A stretch of DNA of 64,000 bases from Rubrobacter sp. (GCA_013697825.1 JACCWD010000113.1:1-64000), one strand, 5' to 3'; shown: positions 48,591-58,620, counted from the first letter of the stretch. The notes: generated by a model from the sequence alone, not told the origin. Numbers and translations: made by a program.

Positions 48591-50819
48591 TCACGTCGGG
48601 TTTCCGGCGGCGGGTTTGGCGGTTTGCTTCGGCGGCTTCGACTCGGCCTCCGGGTATTCGATGCGAGGGCCGAGGAAGCCGATGACCGCTTCGCGGATCG
48701 CCTCTCCGACTTCGTGGATCTCACGCAGAGTCAGCTCGCATTCGTCGAATTGCCCGTCGTCGAGCTTCCGTGAAATCGTGTCGCGGATGACGTCCTCGAT
48801 GCGCTTCGGGGTCGCTTTCGGCAACGCTCTCACCGTCGCCTCCACCGTGTCGGCGAGCATGAGGATGCCGGACTCCTTCGATTTCGGACGACCGCTCGAA
48901 TACCGGAAGTCCGACTCGCGCACGGACTTTTCGCCCTTCTCATCGAGGGCTTTCCGGTAGGAATATTCGATGCGCGTCGTGCCGTGATGTTCGGAGATGA
49001 GGCTTATGATCTCCTCCGGGAGACCCCACGCACGCCCGATCTCCACCCCGTCCTTCACGTGTCGTTTTATGATCTTCGCGGAGAGGGCGGGCGAGAGGTT
49101 TTCGTGGGGGTTCATTTGGGCGATCTGGTTTTCGATGAAGTACCCCGGATGCTCCATCTTCCCAACGTCGTGGTAATATGCCCCGACGCGGGCGAGGAGC
49201 GGGTCGGCCCCGATGCGGTCGGCGGCGTTCTCGGCCATCACACCGACTTGCATGGAGTGCGAGAAGGTTCCGGGCGTCTTCCGAAGCAATTTTTGCAAAA
49301 GCGAGGCTCCGGGGTCGGAGAGTTCGAGGAGCTTCATCGGCGTGAGGAGATTGAAAGCGTTCTCGAGGAGCGGGAGGAGAACCATCGCGAGCATGAGCGA
49401 AAGCGCGCCGTTCCCGAGGCCGAGGACACCTTGCCAAAGAGCGACGCTCATGGTGCTTCCGCCGACGAGGCTTATGGCGAAGGTCACGCCCCCGGTCACG
49501 AGGGCGATGATGAGGCCCGCTCTCAAAAGTTGCTCGCGGGAGTCCACGCGCACGACCGTATAAATAGCGAACCCCGAGGAGATAAGGAGCGCCGAGGCGA
49601 GGAGGAAGTCGTTTCCGGCGATGATCCCCACATTGATGCTCGACACGACGACCATGAGGAACATGAGCCTCGGGCCGAGGAGTATCGTCCCGAGTACGGA
49701 CAGCCCGGCGAGCGGTATGAGGTACGCATTGAACGAGAGAAGCACGAAGGCCCGCGCCATGAGGGTGAAGAGGATCATGAGCGAGGCGGCGAGGAGGAGT
49801 CGGATGGCGGCTTTGCTTTTGAAGATGCGCTTCCCGAAGCGCTCCAAAAAGTACCATGCGACGCCGAGTTGCGCGGCGATGACGAGTGAGATGCCGAGGA
49901 GGACCGTCCACGGGTTCGTGTCCCGGATCTTGCCGAGGGCTTCGAGTTGCGCGACGCTCTCGCGGTCAATGACCTCCCCGCGGGCGATGATCCTCTCGCC
50001 CGGCTGGACGGCGCTTTGCACAGGCTTGACCTGCGCGACCGCCGCCGCGCGAGCCTCCTCGGTGGCTTGGCGGTCTATGACGTAGCTCGGCTGGAGGAAG
50101 CCCCGGCTGAGAGCCTCGGTGAGAAGCCCCACATCGCCCGAAGCGTCGCCCTCGGCGGCCTCCGAGAGGCGGTTTCGGGCCTCGGTCAATCGTATCGCCG
50201 AGGGTGGGATGTCCATGACGCTGTCCTCGGCCACGACGGCGGCGGTATAAAGAGCATCGAGGTTCTCCGAGACGTATCGTTCCGCGTCGTCGAGGTCGTC
50301 GGCGGAGATGAAGATCAAAGCTCGGGCGACGTCGTCGGTGAGGAAGAACGGCGAGGTGTCGGAGACTCGGGCGACCTTCTCGTCCTCGGGCCTCTCGGAC
50401 TGGCGAAGGTCGCGCACCCGGTCGAAGAACTCCCCCACGTTCCCCTCGACTTGCTGCGGAACGGCGTTGCTTTGCTGGTAGATCTCCGCGATCGCGCCCG
50501 CCGCCTCGTTCCTCGCCTCCTCGGTCGCCGCCGGGTTTTCGTAACTCACCGCCCGCGAGGCGAACTCGTCGCGCTGCGCGATGTCCCCCGCCTGGTAGCC
50601 CGGCTCCGCCCGAAGCCCGACCGCCGAGAGATGGCTCGAGTCGAGGCCGATGATCGCGGTGAGCGCGAGCCACGTTACGGCGGTGAGGGCGACGTACAAT
50701 TTGAGGCGCGGCAACCTGTCCACCCACGCCCGGAGACGCTCGAACGCCGTCGGCGGGCGGTGGACCTCGTCCACCCGCTTCCCGTTCGCCTTTTGCACGG
50801 TTTTGTCGTTGAGGGGCAT
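48591..50819 (-). CDS. 7TM-HD family membrane phosphohydrolase (PgpH/YqfF-like)
   Basis: TM region then TPGTFSHSMQVGVMAENAADRIGADPLLARVGAYYHDVGKMEHPGYFIENQ HD motif. Confidence 0.92.
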   Translation of the reverse strand: MPLNDKTVQKANGKRVDEVHRPPTAFERLRAWVDRLPRLKLYVALTAVTWLALTAIIGLDSSHLSAVGLRAEPGYQAGDIAQRDEFASRAVSYENPAATEEARNEAAGAIAEIYQQSNAVPQQVEGNVGEFFDRVRDLRQSERPEDEKVARVSDTSPFFLTDDVARALIFISADDLDDAERYVSENLDALYTAAVVAEDSVMDIPPSAIRLTEARNRLSEAAEGDASGDVGLLTEALSRGFLQPSYVIDRQATEEARAAAVAQVKPVQSAVQPGERIIARGEVIDRESVAQLEALGKIRDTNPWTVLLGISLVIAAQLGVAWYFLERFGKRIFKSKAAIRLLLAASLMILFTLMARAFVLLSFNAYLIPLAGLSVLGTILLGPRLMFLMVVVSSINVGIIAGNDFLLASALLISSGFAIYTVVRVDSREQLLRAGLIIALVTGGVTFAISLVGGSTMSVALWQGVLGLGNGALSLMLAMVLLPLLENAFNLLTPMKLLELSDPGASLLQKLLRKTPGTFSHSMQVGVMAENAADRIGADPLLARVGAYYHDVGKMEHPGYFIENQIAQMNPHENLSPALSAKIIKRHVKDGVEIGRAWGLPEEIISLISEHHGTTRIEYSYRKALDEKGEKSVRESDFRYSSGRPKSKESGILMLADTVEATVRALPKATPKRIEDVIRDTISRKLDDGQFDECELTLREIHEVGEAIREAVIGFLGPRIEYPEAESKPPKQTAKPAAGNPT

Positions 50820-50840
50820 GTCTCTCCGGCGATCTCCGCC

Positions 50841-51818
50841 TTATCCTCCGCGCTTCTCCGACTGATCTTCCGCCTCTTCGTATGCGTCCACTATCCGCAT
50901 CACGAGGTCGCTCCTCACTATGTCGTCGCGGCCCATACCCACGAATGATACTCCCTCGACCCCCGCGAGGGCGCGCCTCGCGTCATGAAGCCCGCTCATA
51001 TTCCCCCGAGGAAGATCCACCTGCGTGAGATCCCCCGTGACGACCATCCTCGAGCCGAAGCCGAGTCGCGTGAGAAACATCTTCATTTGCTGCGGGGTCG
51101 TATTCTGCGCCTCGTCGAGGATGATGAAGGCGTCATTAAGCGTGCGGCCCCTCATAAAAGCCAATGGCGCGATCTCGATTATGCCCCGCTCCAAATGGGC
51201 CTGGAACTTCGCCGGATCGACCATCTCGTAAAGCGCGTCGTAAAGCGGTCGGAAATACGGATCGACCTTCGCCATCATATCGCCCGGCAAAAACCCGAGC
51301 GACTCCCCCGCCTCCACAGCCGGACGGGTGAGTATGAGGCGCGTAACGTCCCCGCGATTGAGAGCGTCCACCGCGAGCGCGACGGCGAGGTACGTCTTCC
51401 CCGTCCCCGCCGGCCCGATGCCGAACGTAACTTGACTCTTCCGGATAGCGTCCGTGTACCCTTTCTGGTTCCTCGTCTTCGGCGCGACCCGCCTCCCCCG
51501 GTGCGTGAGGATCACATCCCCGAGAACCTCCCGCCCGTCGCCGCCCGCGCTCATCTTGTAAAGCCGCTCGGCGGTCTCGGTCGTCGGATGATGTCCCTCC
51601 TCCGAAAGCTCGACGAGGCCGTTGAAAACCGACTCCGCCCGGTTCACCGCATCCTCGCCGCCTTTCAAAGTGATCTCATTGCCCCTCACGATGACCTCGC
51701 AATCCACGATCTCCTCGATGCGCCGAAGCACCACGTCGCGCTCCCCGAACACATCGAGCATCCTTCCGGGCGGTATCACGAGCCTCGCCTCTATCTGACT
51801 ATCCGTGATGTTCGTCAT
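50841..51818 (-). CDS. PhoH-like ATPase
   Basis: FGIGPAGTGKTYLAVALAV, LTRPAVEAGESLGFLPGDMMAKVDPYFRPLYDAL, FIILDEAQNTTPQQMKMFLTRLGFGSRMVVTGD. Confidence 0.95.
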   Translation of the reverse strand: MTNITDSQIEARLVIPPGRMLDVFGERDVVLRRIEEIVDCEVIVRGNEITLKGGEDAVNRAESVFNGLVELSEEGHHPTTETAERLYKMSAGGDGREVLGDVILTHRGRRVAPKTRNQKGYTDAIRKSQVTFGIGPAGTGKTYLAVALAVDALNRGDVTRLILTRPAVEAGESLGFLPGDMMAKVDPYFRPLYDALYEMVDPAKFQAHLERGIIEIAPLAFMRGRTLNDAFIILDEAQNTTPQQMKMFLTRLGFGSRMVVTGDLTQVDLPRGNMSGLHDARRALAGVEGVSFVGMGRDDIVRSDLVMRIVDAYEEAEDQSEKRGG

Positions 51819-51838
51819 TCCTTTCGTTCGCTTTGCGA

Positions 51839-51862
51839 GCTTGTCAGCATTTCAGCTTTCAT
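51839..51862. repeat. Short octad array (GCTTGTCA GCATTTCA GCTTTCAT) at the 3' end of yqeY
   Basis: 8-nt periodicity; begins CGCTTTGCGAGCTTGTCAGC, related to the reverse complement of GCTGACAAGCGCGAAGCG. Confidence 0.6.
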
Positions 51863-52302
51863 TGCAATCGACTCCGCACGAGGGCGGAGAGTTCTTTCCC
51901 GTCGGCCCGGCCTTCGGAAAGCTCCACCGCCCTTCCCATCGCCCGCCCCATGTCCTTCATGCCCTCGGCCCCGGTCTCGGAGACGGCGCGATCCACGATG
52001 GCCGACATCTCCTCTTCGGAGAGGGATCTCGGGAGGTACGCACGTATGATCTCCGCCTCTGCCGACTCGGCGTTCGCCGACTCCTCGCGCCCGGCCTTCC
52101 GAAACGCCTCGGCGGACTCCTCTCGCTGTTTTAGCTGGCGGCGGAGGATCGCCGTCTCCTCCTCCTCGGATATCGGCTCCCCGGTTTCGAGCTCCGCGTT
52201 TCTGAGCGCGGCCCCGACCATCCGTAAAGCCCCGAGCCTCGCTTTGTCGCGCTCCTTCATAGCCGTCTTTATGTCGCCCTGTATTTGATCCGATATGCTC
52301 AT
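51859..52302 (-). CDS. GatB/YqeY domain protein
   Basis: IKTAMKERDKARLGALRMVGAALRN, DMGRAMGRAVELSEGRADGKELSALVRSRL. Confidence 0.9.
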   Translation of the reverse strand: MSISDQIQGDIKTAMKERDKARLGALRMVGAALRNAELETGEPISEEEETAILRRQLKQREESAEAFRKAGREESANAESAEAEIIRAYLPRSLSEEEMSAIVDRAVSETGAEGMKDMGRAMGRAVELSEGRADGKELSALVRSRLQ

Positions 52303-52313
52303 CTTTCCTCCGC

Positions 52314-53015
52314 TCATCTTTCTCTCTTCATGGTTTCATACTTCGCTTCGAGAGCGGCCCCCGCCCTCGCGACAGCGGCGATACCGGCGGTCTCGCTCCG
52401 AAGCCGATGCGGCCCGATTCTCGCGAACGCCGCCCCGACCTCCCCCGCATACTCCATCTCCGCCTCGCTCCATCCCCCCTCCGGCCCGACGAACAAACTC
52501 GCCGGAGACGAAACGACCTCTTCGAGCGACGGAACCCCCTCCCCATTGTGAAGGAGAATCGCCCCCTCCGCACCTTCGAGAGCCTCCCGGAACGGTGTCG
52601 GAGCGACAACTTCCGGCACCACGGTTCGGAGCGACTGCCGCGCCGCCGACTCGGCGATCCTTCGCCACCGTTCGAGTTTGCTCCCCTCGCCCGCCTTAAC
52701 CACCGAACGGTCGGTGACGAGCGGCACGATCCTCGTCGCCCCAAGCTCCGCCGCCTTCTCCACGACGACATCCATACGCTTCCCCTTCGGAACCGCCTGA
52801 TAAAGCACGACCCCGAACGATTCGCTCTCCTCCGAAAAAACCTCCTCGACGACAAAAGCCTCGCCGCCATCGAGAAGCTCCGCGACGAAAACCCTCCCGC
52901 CGTGTCCGACGACCTCGAACGTATCGCCCGGCTTCGCCCGGAGGACATCCGTGAGGTGGTGCGCTTCGTTTCCGAGGAGCGCGAAAGCCGTGTTCGGTTG
53001 CGGCGAATGGTTCAC
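52314..53015 (-). CDS. rsmE: 16S rRNA (uracil1498-N3)-methyltransferase (start uncertain; may begin upstream)
   Basis: HHLTDVLRAKPGD, AVPKGKRMDVVVEKAAELGATRIVPL, LFVGPEGGWSEAEM, RIGPHRLRSETAGIAA. Confidence 0.92.
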   Translation of the reverse strand: MNHSPQPNTAFALLGNEAHHLTDVLRAKPGDTFEVVGHGGRVFVAELLDGGEAFVVEEVFSEESESFGVVLYQAVPKGKRMDVVVEKAAELGATRIVPLVTDRSVVKAGEGSKLERWRRIAESAARQSLRTVVPEVVAPTPFREALEGAEGAILLHNGEGVPSLEEVVSSPASLFVGPEGGWSEAEMEYAGEVGAAFARIGPHRLRSETAGIAAVARAGAALEAKYETMKRER

Positions 53016-53051
53016 GAAGATGCGTGTGATTCTCTCTCGCGTGGCCCGGCC

Positions 53052-54191
53052 CTACCTGAAAACCCCTCGTAGCCGCTCGAAGAACGAGGCTCCGCCGCCG
53101 TTGTACGTCTCCGCGCCGCTCATTTGCTCGAACTTTTCGAGAAGCTCGCGCTGCTCGGGCGTGAGCCTCGTCGGCATCATCACGTCCACCACGACCTTTA
53201 TGTCGCCGCGACCGCGGCCACGAATCCTCGGCATCCCCTCGCCCCGGAGCCGGATCGCCGCCCCCGGCTGCGTCCCCGGCTCGACCGTCACCGGAGAATC
53301 GCCCTCCAAAGTCGGAACCCGAAACTCCGTCCCAAGCGCCGCCTGAACGAAGTTAACCTTCATCCGGTGGATGAGATCCTCGCCGTCCCGCATAAGCTCG
53401 GGATGCTCCTTCACCTTTATGTTTATGTAAAGGTCTCCGGGCGGAGAGCCGGACTCCCCATCGTGGCCCGCGCCGGAGACGCGGAGCCTCATTCCGTCCT
53501 CGATGCCCGCCGGAACCGCGACCCTCCGGGAGGCGATACTCGACACCTTCCCGCTCCCCCGGCACTCGTCGCACGGAACGTCCACGATCCTCCCGGCTCC
53601 CCGGCAATCCGGACACGCCGACTGGCTCACCATCTGCCCGAGGAGCGTGTCCCGAACCGTCCTCACCGCTCCCGCGCCACCGCACATCCCGCAAAGATGC
53701 GTCTCTTTCCCGCCCGATCCGCTACAAACCGAGCAATTCTTCACAACCTGAACGTTCACTTCACGCTCAACCCCGAAGGCCGCCTCGGCGAGTTCGAGCT
53801 CGATGTCCGCCTCGGCGTTCCGCCCACGCGCCGGGCCGCGCGAAGCCCCGCCGAAGCCCTCGCCGAACATCGAAGAGCCGCTAAAGCCGTCCCCGAAGAA
53901 AGCCTCGAAGATATCTTGAACGCCGCCAAACGGGTCACCGCCGGGCTGTCCGCCGCCGCCTCTCGGGACTTGGTGGCCGTACGTGTCGTAGGCTCGGCGG
54001 GCCTCCGCGTTGGAAAGGACTTCGTAGGCTTCGGTGAGTTCCTTGAAGCGTTCCTCGGCGCTCGCATCGTCCGGGTTCGCGTCGGGGTGGTGGTCGCGGG
54101 CGAGGCGGCGGTACGCCTTCTTCACTTCTTGCGCCGTCGCCTCTCGGGACACGCCTAGAATCTCGTAGTAATCGCGCTTCGAATTAGCCAA
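53052..54191 (-). CDS. dnaJ: Chaperone DnaJ
   Basis: RDYYEILGVSREATAQEVKKAYRRLARDHHPDAN; CxxCxGxG zinc repeats; TTG start at 54191. Confidence 0.96.
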   Translation of the reverse strand: MANSKRDYYEILGVSREATAQEVKKAYRRLARDHHPDANPDDASAEERFKELTEAYEVLSNAEARRAYDTYGHQVPRGGGGQPGGDPFGGVQDIFEAFFGDGFSGSSMFGEGFGGASRGPARGRNAEADIELELAEAAFGVEREVNVQVVKNCSVCSGSGGKETHLCGMCGGAGAVRTVRDTLLGQMVSQSACPDCRGAGRIVDVPCDECRGSGKVSSIASRRVAVPAGIEDGMRLRVSGAGHDGESGSPPGDLYINIKVKEHPELMRDGEDLIHRMKVNFVQAALGTEFRVPTLEGDSPVTVEPGTQPGAAIRLRGEGMPRIRGRGRGDIKVVVDVMMPTRLTPEQRELLEKFEQMSGAETYNGGGASFFERLRGVFR

Positions 54192-54193
54192 TA

Positions 54194-55228
54194 TTAAAAC
54201 CTTGCGTTCAAGTAATGGGTTAGTGTCTCGGACGCCGATCTCACGGTAGTGATCGCGGAGTCGTAGTCCATGCGCTTCGGCCCGATGAGGCTGACGACGC
54301 CATACGGACGCTCGTGGCTCGAATAAGCCGCCGCGACGAGGCTCGTCCCTCCGAGGCCGTGGAACACGTTCTCGGCTCCGATGGAGACAATGATGCCGCT
54401 CCCCCCGGCGGAGACCGATCTTTGCAAAGCATCGCCCATGAGATTGAGGAGCCACCGCCTCCGCTCGAAGATCTCGACGACGGCGGCGACGCTCTCCGGG
54501 TCGAGGTCGTCGAGATGCGAGAGGAGCGCCGACGCCCCTCGCACGAAAACGCCCCGCTCGTTCGCCCGCCCGAGAGCCTCGACCGCATCGAGGACGGCTT
54601 CGATCACGAGCGGGTCGTGGTCGGCGAGGGCGTTTCGGGCGGCCTTCGCGAGTTCGAGGTCGCGCCCGATCTCACGCCCGCCGAGCCACGAATTGAGGGC
54701 GGCGAAGATCTCTCGCAGCTCGTCCTCCTCGACCTCGGCGGGGAGCGAGACGGTCGCGCTCGAAGAAGAACCACTCTCCATCGAAACGACGAGAAGGAGC
54801 GACTTCTCGGGGAGCGGGAGGAAATCCACTCGCGAGAGCGACTCGCCGATCGCGCTCGGCCCGGCGACGACGGCGAGGAGCCTCGTGAGTTCGCTCATCC
54901 CCTCGGAGACTCCGCGAAGAAGCTCGTCGAGGTTGTCATGCCTCTCGACGGGTTCGAGCGGCGCGTTCATTCCGGGGCTTCCTTCGATGAGGGAATCCAC
55001 GTAAAAGCGGTATCCCGCGTCGGTCGGGACGCGCCCGGCGGAGGTGTGCGGGTGGGTCAAAAGGCCGCGGGATTCGAGGTCGGAGAGTTCCGCCCGGACG
55101 GTCGAACTGCTCGCCCCGACCTCGTCGGCGAGGACATGACTCCCCACCGGAGAACCCGTGGAAATGTACAGTTCAAGCGTCTTCAGCAGGATCTCCCGCT
55201 GCCTGTCGGTGATTTCGGGATGCTTCAT
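54194..55228 (-). CDS. hrcA: Heat-inducible repressor HrcA
   Basis: DRQREILLKTLELYISTGSPVGSHVLADEVGASSSTVRAELSDLESRGLLTHPHTSAGRVPTDAGYRFYVDSL. Confidence 0.95.
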   Translation of the reverse strand: MKHPEITDRQREILLKTLELYISTGSPVGSHVLADEVGASSSTVRAELSDLESRGLLTHPHTSAGRVPTDAGYRFYVDSLIEGSPGMNAPLEPVERHDNLDELLRGVSEGMSELTRLLAVVAGPSAIGESLSRVDFLPLPEKSLLLVVSMESGSSSSATVSLPAEVEEDELREIFAALNSWLGGREIGRDLELAKAARNALADHDPLVIEAVLDAVEALGRANERGVFVRGASALLSHLDDLDPESVAAVVEIFERRRWLLNLMGDALQRSVSAGGSGIIVSIGAENVFHGLGGTSLVAAAYSSHERPYGVVSLIGPKRMDYDSAITTVRSASETLTHYLNARF

Positions 55229-55266
55229 ATGACGGGGATTTTACCACCGTGAAGTCGCTTCGCTAT

Positions 55267-55329
55267 TTGGTTCCCAGTTCCCGGTTTTCAGTTTTCAGCC
55301 AAAAACCGAGAACTAAAAACCGAGAACCG
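55267..55329. repeat. Heptad hairpin array (9 x 7 nt) between lepA and hrcA
   Basis: TTGGTTC CCAGTTC CCGGTTT TCAGTTT TCAGCCA AAAACCG AGAACTA AAAACCG AGAACCG; GTCGC/GCGAC arms at 55254 and 55353. Confidence 0.85.
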
Positions 55330-55353
55330 GAGCGAAGCCGAAGGCGTAGCGAC

Positions 55354-57132
55354 TCAAATCCTTATCGCCGCGAGGAACGCTTCCTGCGGGATCTCGACCT
55401 TCCCGACTTGCTTCATGCGCCGCTTGCCCGCTTTTTGCTGCTCGAGGAGCTTTTTCTTGCGCGTGATGTCGCCGCCGTAGCATTTTCCGGTTACGTCCTT
55501 GCGATATGCCCGGACGGTTTCGCGGGCGATGATCCTCCGCCCGACCGCCGCCTGAATCGGAACCTCGAATTGCTGGCGCGGGATGAGCTCCTTCAGTTTC
55601 TCGACGAGGGCGCGGCCCCGTGCGTACGACTTCTCCCGATGCACGATGATCGAGAGCGCATCCACGACATCACCCGAGACCAGAACCTCAACTTTAACAA
55701 GGTCGGATATTTCGTATCCCTTTGAGTCATAGTCGTACGAGGCGTATCCTCGGGTGCGACTCTTCAACTGGTCGAAGAAGTCGGTGATGATCTCCGCGAG
55801 CGGAAGGTCGTACGTCAATTGAACGCGGCGCGTCGAGATGTATTCCATGCCGATGGAAACGCCGCGTTTCTCGTGGCAAAGGCCCATCACCGCCCCGATA
55901 TAATCCTTCGGGCAAATCACCGTCGAGCGAACCCACGGCTCCCGGATCTCTTCGAAGTCGTCCGGGAGATCGCTCGGGTTCGTGACCTCGGTGGTTTCGC
56001 CGTCCACTATAACTTCATACTTCACGCTTGGTGAGGAGGCTATGAGATCGAGGTCGAACTCGCGCTCGAGCCTTTCCTGGATGATCTCCATGTGGAGAAG
56101 CCCGAGGAAGCCGCACCGGAACCCGAAGCCCATGCGTGAGTTCTCCGGCTCGAAGTCGAGGGAGGCGTCATTTAACTGGAGCTTCGAGAGGGCGTCGCGG
56201 AGACGCTCGAACTCGTCGCCCTCCGTCGGATAAAGGCCGCAATACACAGTCTGGAAAACTTGCGCGTAGCCCGGAAGCTGCTCCGTCGCCGGGTCGTCCA
56301 CCTTCGTCACGGTGTCGCCGACGCGGAGGGCTTCGATGTCTTTGAGTCCGGCGATGACGTATCCGACCTCGCCGACGTCGAGGGTTCCGAGGGCGGTCGG
56401 CTTCGGCGAATAGCATCCCACTTCGAGGAGTTCGAAGACCTCTTCGGAGCCCATCGCTTGAACTTTGTCGCCTTTTTTCAGTTCGCCGTCGAAGAGGCGG
56501 ATGAGCGAGATGACGCCCCGGTACGGGTCGTAGTGGGAGTCGAAGACCATCGCTCGGGTTTGCTCGCGGGTCGTCTCGGGGGCGGGGACGCGATCCACGA
56601 CCGTGTCGAGCACGTCGAGGACGCCCTCCCCCGTCTTCGCCGAGATCTTCAAAATATCTTCTTCGTCCACGCCGAGAAGCTCGACGATTTCCTCGGTTGC
56701 GCCTTCGACATCGGCTATAGGGAGGTCTATTTTGTTGAGGACGGGGATAATTTCGAGGTCATGCTCCATCGCGAGATACAAATTCGCGAGGGTTTGGGCT
56801 TGAATTCCCTGGCTCGCGTCAACGACGAGGAGCGCGCCCTCGCACGCCGCTATCGCCCGTGAGACTTCGTACGTGAAGTCCACGTGGCCCGGAGTGTCGA
56901 TCAAATTGAGCGTATAGTCGCCTTCGGGGCGTTTATGGATGAGGCGGACGGCTTGGGCTTTTATGGTTATGCCGCGTTCGCGCTCGAGTTCCATGGTGTC
57001 GAGGATCTGATCCATGCGATCCCTCTCGGGGACGGCGTCGGTCAGGTCGAGGAGCCTGTCGGCGAGTGTGCTTTTACCATGGTCTATGTGCGCGATGATG
57101 CAGAAATTGCGCGTTCTTTCGAGGTTTTCCAT
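55354..57132 (-). CDS. lepA: Elongation factor 4
   Basis: [46 protein letters not shown]; LepA C-terminal domain. Confidence 0.97.
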   Translation of the reverse strand: MENLERTRNFCIIAHIDHGKSTLADRLLDLTDAVPERDRMDQILDTMELERERGITIKAQAVRLIHKRPEGDYTLNLIDTPGHVDFTYEVSRAIAACEGALLVVDASQGIQAQTLANLYLAMEHDLEIIPVLNKIDLPIADVEGATEEIVELLGVDEEDILKISAKTGEGVLDVLDTVVDRVPAPETTREQTRAMVFDSHYDPYRGVISLIRLFDGELKKGDKVQAMGSEEVFELLEVGCYSPKPTALGTLDVGEVGYVIAGLKDIEALRVGDTVTKVDDPATEQLPGYAQVFQTVYCGLYPTEGDEFERLRDALSKLQLNDASLDFEPENSRMGFGFRCGFLGLLHMEIIQERLEREFDLDLIASSPSVKYEVIVDGETTEVTNPSDLPDDFEEIREPWVRSTVICPKDYIGAVMGLCHEKRGVSIGMEYISTRRVQLTYDLPLAEIITDFFDQLKSRTRGYASYDYDSKGYEISDLVKVEVLVSGDVVDALSIIVHREKSYARGRALVEKLKELIPRQQFEVPIQAAVGRRIIARETVRAYRKDVTGKCYGGDITRKKKLLEQQKAGKRRMKQVGKVEIPQEAFLAAIRI

Positions 57133-57221
57133 TGGGGGGGAGTCTACCACGATTGCCCCTTTGTTCCGCTTGTGTTACATTCTTCGGGCTAAGCGAAAGA
57201 TCTCACCGACAGGAGCGAAAC

Positions 57222-57479
57222 GTGCCGGCACCATCCAAGCGCGACAAACAAAGCCTCAAACGCTTCGAGCAGAAGCGGGGCGACCGTACGAACCTCCGCA
57301 CCATCTCCAAAAATTTCTACCGGGCCGTGGATTCCGGCGACATGGAGAAGGCGCGCGAGATCCGGAACCACGCCCAAAAATCCTACGACAGCGCGGCATC
57401 GAGGAGCATCATCCACTCGAACAAAGCGTCGCGGAAAGTCAGCCGCTTCGACAAGGCTTTGGCAAAAACCGCCGAGTAA
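57222..57479 (+). CDS. rpsT: 30S ribosomal protein S20
   Basis: SKRDKQSLKRFEQKRGDRTNLRTISKNFYRAVDSGDMEKA...KASRKVSRFDKAL; GTG start with GGAG SD. Confidence 0.88.
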   Translation: MPAPSKRDKQSLKRFEQKRGDRTNLRTISKNFYRAVDSGDMEKAREIRNHAQKSYDSAASRSIIHSNKASRKVSRFDKALAKTAE

Positions 57480-57505
57480 TTTCGGGGACAAATAGATTCG
57501 CACCG

Positions 57506-57530
57506 CGCCCGGTTTTTCCGGGCGTTTTTT
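57506..57530 (+). terminator. Rho-independent terminator after rpsT
   Basis: CGCCCGG-ttttt-CCGGGCG-TTTTTT. Confidence 0.92.
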
Positions 57531-57543
57531 ATTGCGCCCACGC

Positions 57544-58476
57544 CTATCGGCGTTCGCCCCCCGAAAGCCCCACCACCGCAAGCTCGACTTGAAGCTCGTC
57601 GTCGAGATGCGAGCCGCCCTTCAAACCGCGTTCGAGATCGAGGATGAGCGAGAGGGCGTGTTCGAGATCCCTCTCGCCGAGCTTCCGGCTTTGCTCTTCG
57701 AGCTTCTTCGCGACGAACGGCGCGACTTTGAGATCCTTCGCCGCCTCGCTCCTCGGCACTCCGCGCCCGAAGAGGGCCGAAGCCCGTGAAATCAGCCGAA
57801 ACTGCCGCCGAACCATGACCATTATCTTCATCGGAGCTTCGCCGTTCGAGGAAAGTTTTTCGAGCATCTCGACGGCCTTCCCGCGCCGCCCCTCCACGAG
57901 GGCGTCAACGAAGGTGAAGATGTTCGACTGGATGTCCGGGGGGCAAAGGAGATCCACATCCCCCACCGTCGCCGTCCCCTCGCCGACGTAAAGCGAGAGC
58001 TTCTCGATCTCGTTCACGAGGCGCATTTTGTCGCCGGAACACCTCTCGATGAGATCCTCGGCGACATCCTCCGGCAATTCGAGGCCGATCTTCTTCGCGT
58101 GTCCCGTCGCCCATTTCGTGAGTGCCTTCCCCTTCGGCGACTCGAACTTGTGAACCTCGCCGGACTTCTCCACAGCGGCGAGGAGCTTCTCTCTCGCCCC
58201 GAGCTTCGCTCCGGCGAGAACGAGGTCGGCGTCCTCCGAAGGGTTTTCGAGATACGCCACGATCTTCGCTTTCTGAGCGGCGTTCCACGCATCGAGGTTT
58301 TTGAGAAGCACGAAAGTCCCGTCCCCAAAAAGCGACGACGAATTGCACGCCGAGACGACCGCTTCCGGCGAAGCGTCCGAAGCGTCGAAGGCATCGGTCT
58401 GGCGGCTCTTCCGCAGCCTCTCGATGCCCCGGGATTTCCGTTCTTCGTCGTCTCCGAGGAGCAAATAAACGGCCAT
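57544..58476 (-). CDS. holA: DNA polymerase III subunit delta
   Basis: AVYLLLGDDEERKSRGIERL, GDGTFVLLKNLDAWNAAQKAKIVAYLENPSEDADLVL, GDKMRLVNEIEKLSLY. Confidence 0.9.
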   Translation of the reverse strand: MAVYLLLGDDEERKSRGIERLRKSRQTDAFDASDASPEAVVSACNSSSLFGDGTFVLLKNLDAWNAAQKAKIVAYLENPSEDADLVLAGAKLGAREKLLAAVEKSGEVHKFESPKGKALTKWATGHAKKIGLELPEDVAEDLIERCSGDKMRLVNEIEKLSLYVGEGTATVGDVDLLCPPDIQSNIFTFVDALVEGRRGKAVEMLEKLSSNGEAPMKIMVMVRRQFRLISRASALFGRGVPRSEAAKDLKVAPFVAKKLEEQSRKLGERDLEHALSLILDLERGLKGGSHLDDELQVELAVVGLSGGERR

Positions 58477-58578
58477 GAGGATATTCTATATGGAATCCAC
58501 TCGACCGCCTCGGGTCGTCTCTCATCCGCGAGGTCTTGGAACCATGAGATCGCTTCGGGAGTTCGGTATTTTCCTCGG

Positions 58579-58620
58579 CTCGCAAAGGACGACTCGCAAA
58601 GGACGACTCGCAAAGGACGA
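58579..58620. repeat. 14-bp tandem repeat x3 (CTCGCAAAGGACGA)
   Basis: Exact copies at 58579-58592, 58593-58606, 58607-58620 upstream of holA. Confidence 0.95.

Noticed and set aside
45431-48685. 1084-aa plus-strand ORF
   Set aside because: Antisense to methyltransferase, cdd, dgkA and ybeY; composition is typical of spurious open frames in high-GC DNA and no domain pattern is recognisable.
55229-55353. CIRCE operator upstream of hrcA
   Set aside because: No TTAGCACTC-N9-GAGTGCTAA-like sequence found; only the heptad array is present.
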